NCBI GenBank assembly: GCA_018062725.1
Contig: JAGORP010000006.1
Location: 1 to 41,506, forward strand
DNA from: Flavobacterium sp.
GTDB taxonomy: Bacteria; Bacteroidota; Bacteroidia; Flavobacteriales; Flavobacteriaceae
DNA: 41,506 nucleotides
Reading direction: 5' to 3'
Shown here piece after piece: positions 40,761 to 41,506 of the stretch (its first letter is position 1; the number at the start of each line of letters is the position of its first letter). The position numbers were made by a program, and so were the translations under genes. The notes below the pieces were generated by a model, which was not told the origin of the DNA, did no database searches, and worked only from the letters and a program-made list of their open reading frames with translations.

Positions 40761-40788
40761 TTGTAAATGGAAAATTTTAGTATATTTG
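40761..40788 (+). promoter_or_regulatory. Promoter of the YfiT/DinB-like gene
   Basis: TTG at 40761-40763, 17 bases, TATATTTG at 40781-40788, 19 bases before the ATG. Confidence 0.7.
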
Positions 40789-40807
40789 AAAGATCAACCA
40801 ACTAATA

Positions 40808-41344
40808 ATGAACAACAAAGATCTTAAATATCCGATTGGACAATTTTATTTCAATTCTGATGTAGCTTGGAGTGAAATTGAAAACTGGAAAAAAATCCTG
40901 ACCCATTTTCCTCAAAAAATGAAAGAAAAGGTTGGTCTTCTCACGCCAACAGAATTACATTGGAAATACCGTCCAGAAGGGTGGACGATAACCCAAGTGG
41001 TGCATCATTGTGCCGACAGTCACATGAATAGTTTTATAAGATTTAAATTGGCTTTGACAGAAGAAACCCCAACAATTCGTCCCTATGAAGAACAACTTTG
41101 GGCTGTATTAGAAGATGGATTATCGGATGATTTACAGGCCTCAATTTTAATTTTAGAAGGACTACACCATCGCTGGTCACTTCTTTTAGATACTATGAAA
41201 ACAAACGATTGGGAGAAAATGTATTTCCATCCTACCCATCAAAAGTTGGTTACTTTAAAAGAAGCATTAGGATTATATGCTTGGCATGGTGAGCATCATT
41301 TAGCTCATATTTCTCAAGCATTAGAACACCAAGGAGAATTTTAG
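40808..41344 (+). CDS. YfiT/DinB-superfamily protein (bacillithiol-transferase-like)
   Basis: A 178-residue protein of the DinB four-helix superfamily, YfiT branch. The start MNNKDLKYPIGQFYF, the KYRPEGWTITQVVHHCADSHMNSFIR segment and the final YAWHGEHHLAHISQAL give the three-histidine metal site (H in VVHHCADSH and two in WHGEHHLAH). Members are annotated as putative metal-dependent hydrolases; the Bacillus relative BstA is a bacillithiol S-transferase, and Flavobacteriia make bacillithiol, so thiol transfer in detoxification is plausible. Substrate not seen in the sequence. Confidence 0.88.
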   Translation: MNNKDLKYPIGQFYFNSDVAWSEIENWKKILTHFPQKMKEKVGLLTPTELHWKYRPEGWTITQVVHHCADSHMNSFIRFKLALTEETPTIRPYEEQLWAVLEDGLSDDLQASILILEGLHHRWSLLLDTMKTNDWEKMYFHPTHQKLVTLKEALGLYAWHGEHHLAHISQALEHQGEF

Positions 41345-41395
41345 TAATGAAAATGGTTGTTTGAAGTTCTCAAAAAATTAAATAAAGTAAAAAGA

Positions 41396-41506
41396 ATGAA
41401 ACATTGTTTAGAATGCAACGAAAAAATCGTTGGAAGAGAAGATAAAAAGTTTTGTAGTGATGGTTGTCGAAATGCCTACAACAACAAAATGAATAAGGAT
41501 AGTAAT
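41396..41506 (+). CDS. Zinc-ribbon protein, partial (cut by window end)
   Basis: The first 37 codons of a gene that runs out of the window. MKHCLECNEKIVG contains CxxC and FCSDGCRNAY contains a second Cys pair, forming a small zinc ribbon of the DUF2116-like kind. It starts 51 bases after the YfiT-like gene and may be co-transcribed with it. Function unknown; such proteins are short in Flavobacteriia. Confidence 0.75.
   Translation, partial: MKHCLECNEKIVGREDKKFCSDGCRNAYNNKMNKDSN

Overview
The window reads as a chromosomal segment of a Flavobacterium-like member of the Bacteroidota (class Flavobacteriia). Signs seen directly are the low G+C content, promoters of the Bacteroidota type (TTG, spacer of about 16-23, then TAnnTTTG) before many genes and tRNAs, two proteins with C-terminal type IX secretion (T9SS) sorting domains, a DnaE polymerase fused to an N-terminal proofreading exonuclease, and GIY-YIG genes and REP-like palindromes between genes.

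Layout. (1) 1-2171: three tandem paralogues of an unrecognised 292-residue family with a possible HxD...H iron-binding pattern; the first is cut by the window edge. (2) 2449-9759: dnaE, convergent with a TPR histidine kinase / LytTR regulator operon. (3) 9911-16383: secreted surface proteins (YadA-head-like adhesin, small T9SS-sorted protein, two paralogous secreted proteins with C1q-like ends). The first two are preceded by almost the same 44-bp block, next to the LytTR regulator gene. (4) 16615-24744: housekeeping and envelope genes: thioredoxin, SnoaL-like protein, DUF58 protein, tRNA-Asp, a GIY-YIG gene inside a duplicated repeat, a REP cluster, a small membrane protein, phosphoglycerate mutase, two L,D-transpeptidases and a GNAT acetyltransferase. 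(5) about 25000-36561: an accessory island between tRNA-Gly and two identical tRNA-Asn genes. (6) 36562-41506: core genes again: tRNA-Asn x2, RseP protease, M1 aminopeptidase with T9SS tail, SSB, a YfiT/DinB-like protein and the start of a zinc-ribbon protein.

The island holds a frameshifted gene with an RNGILH (HEPN-like) motif, a two-gene unit pairing an RNTFFH (HEPN-like) protein with a PD-(D/E)XK nuclease-like protein, an orphan polymerase-like protein with family-A-style palm motifs behind a structured leader, an XRE regulator divergent from a FISUMP/MORN lipoprotein, and three serine recombinases, one of which has lost its catalytic serine. No conjugation genes are visible, so it looks like an integrated, possibly mobilizable, defence-type island.

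The strongest candidates for something new are the polymerase-like gene, whose leader can fold as an H-type pseudoknot covering the ribosome-binding region, and the HEPN plus PD-(D/E)XK pair. Functions for both are inferred from motifs and context; no database search was possible.
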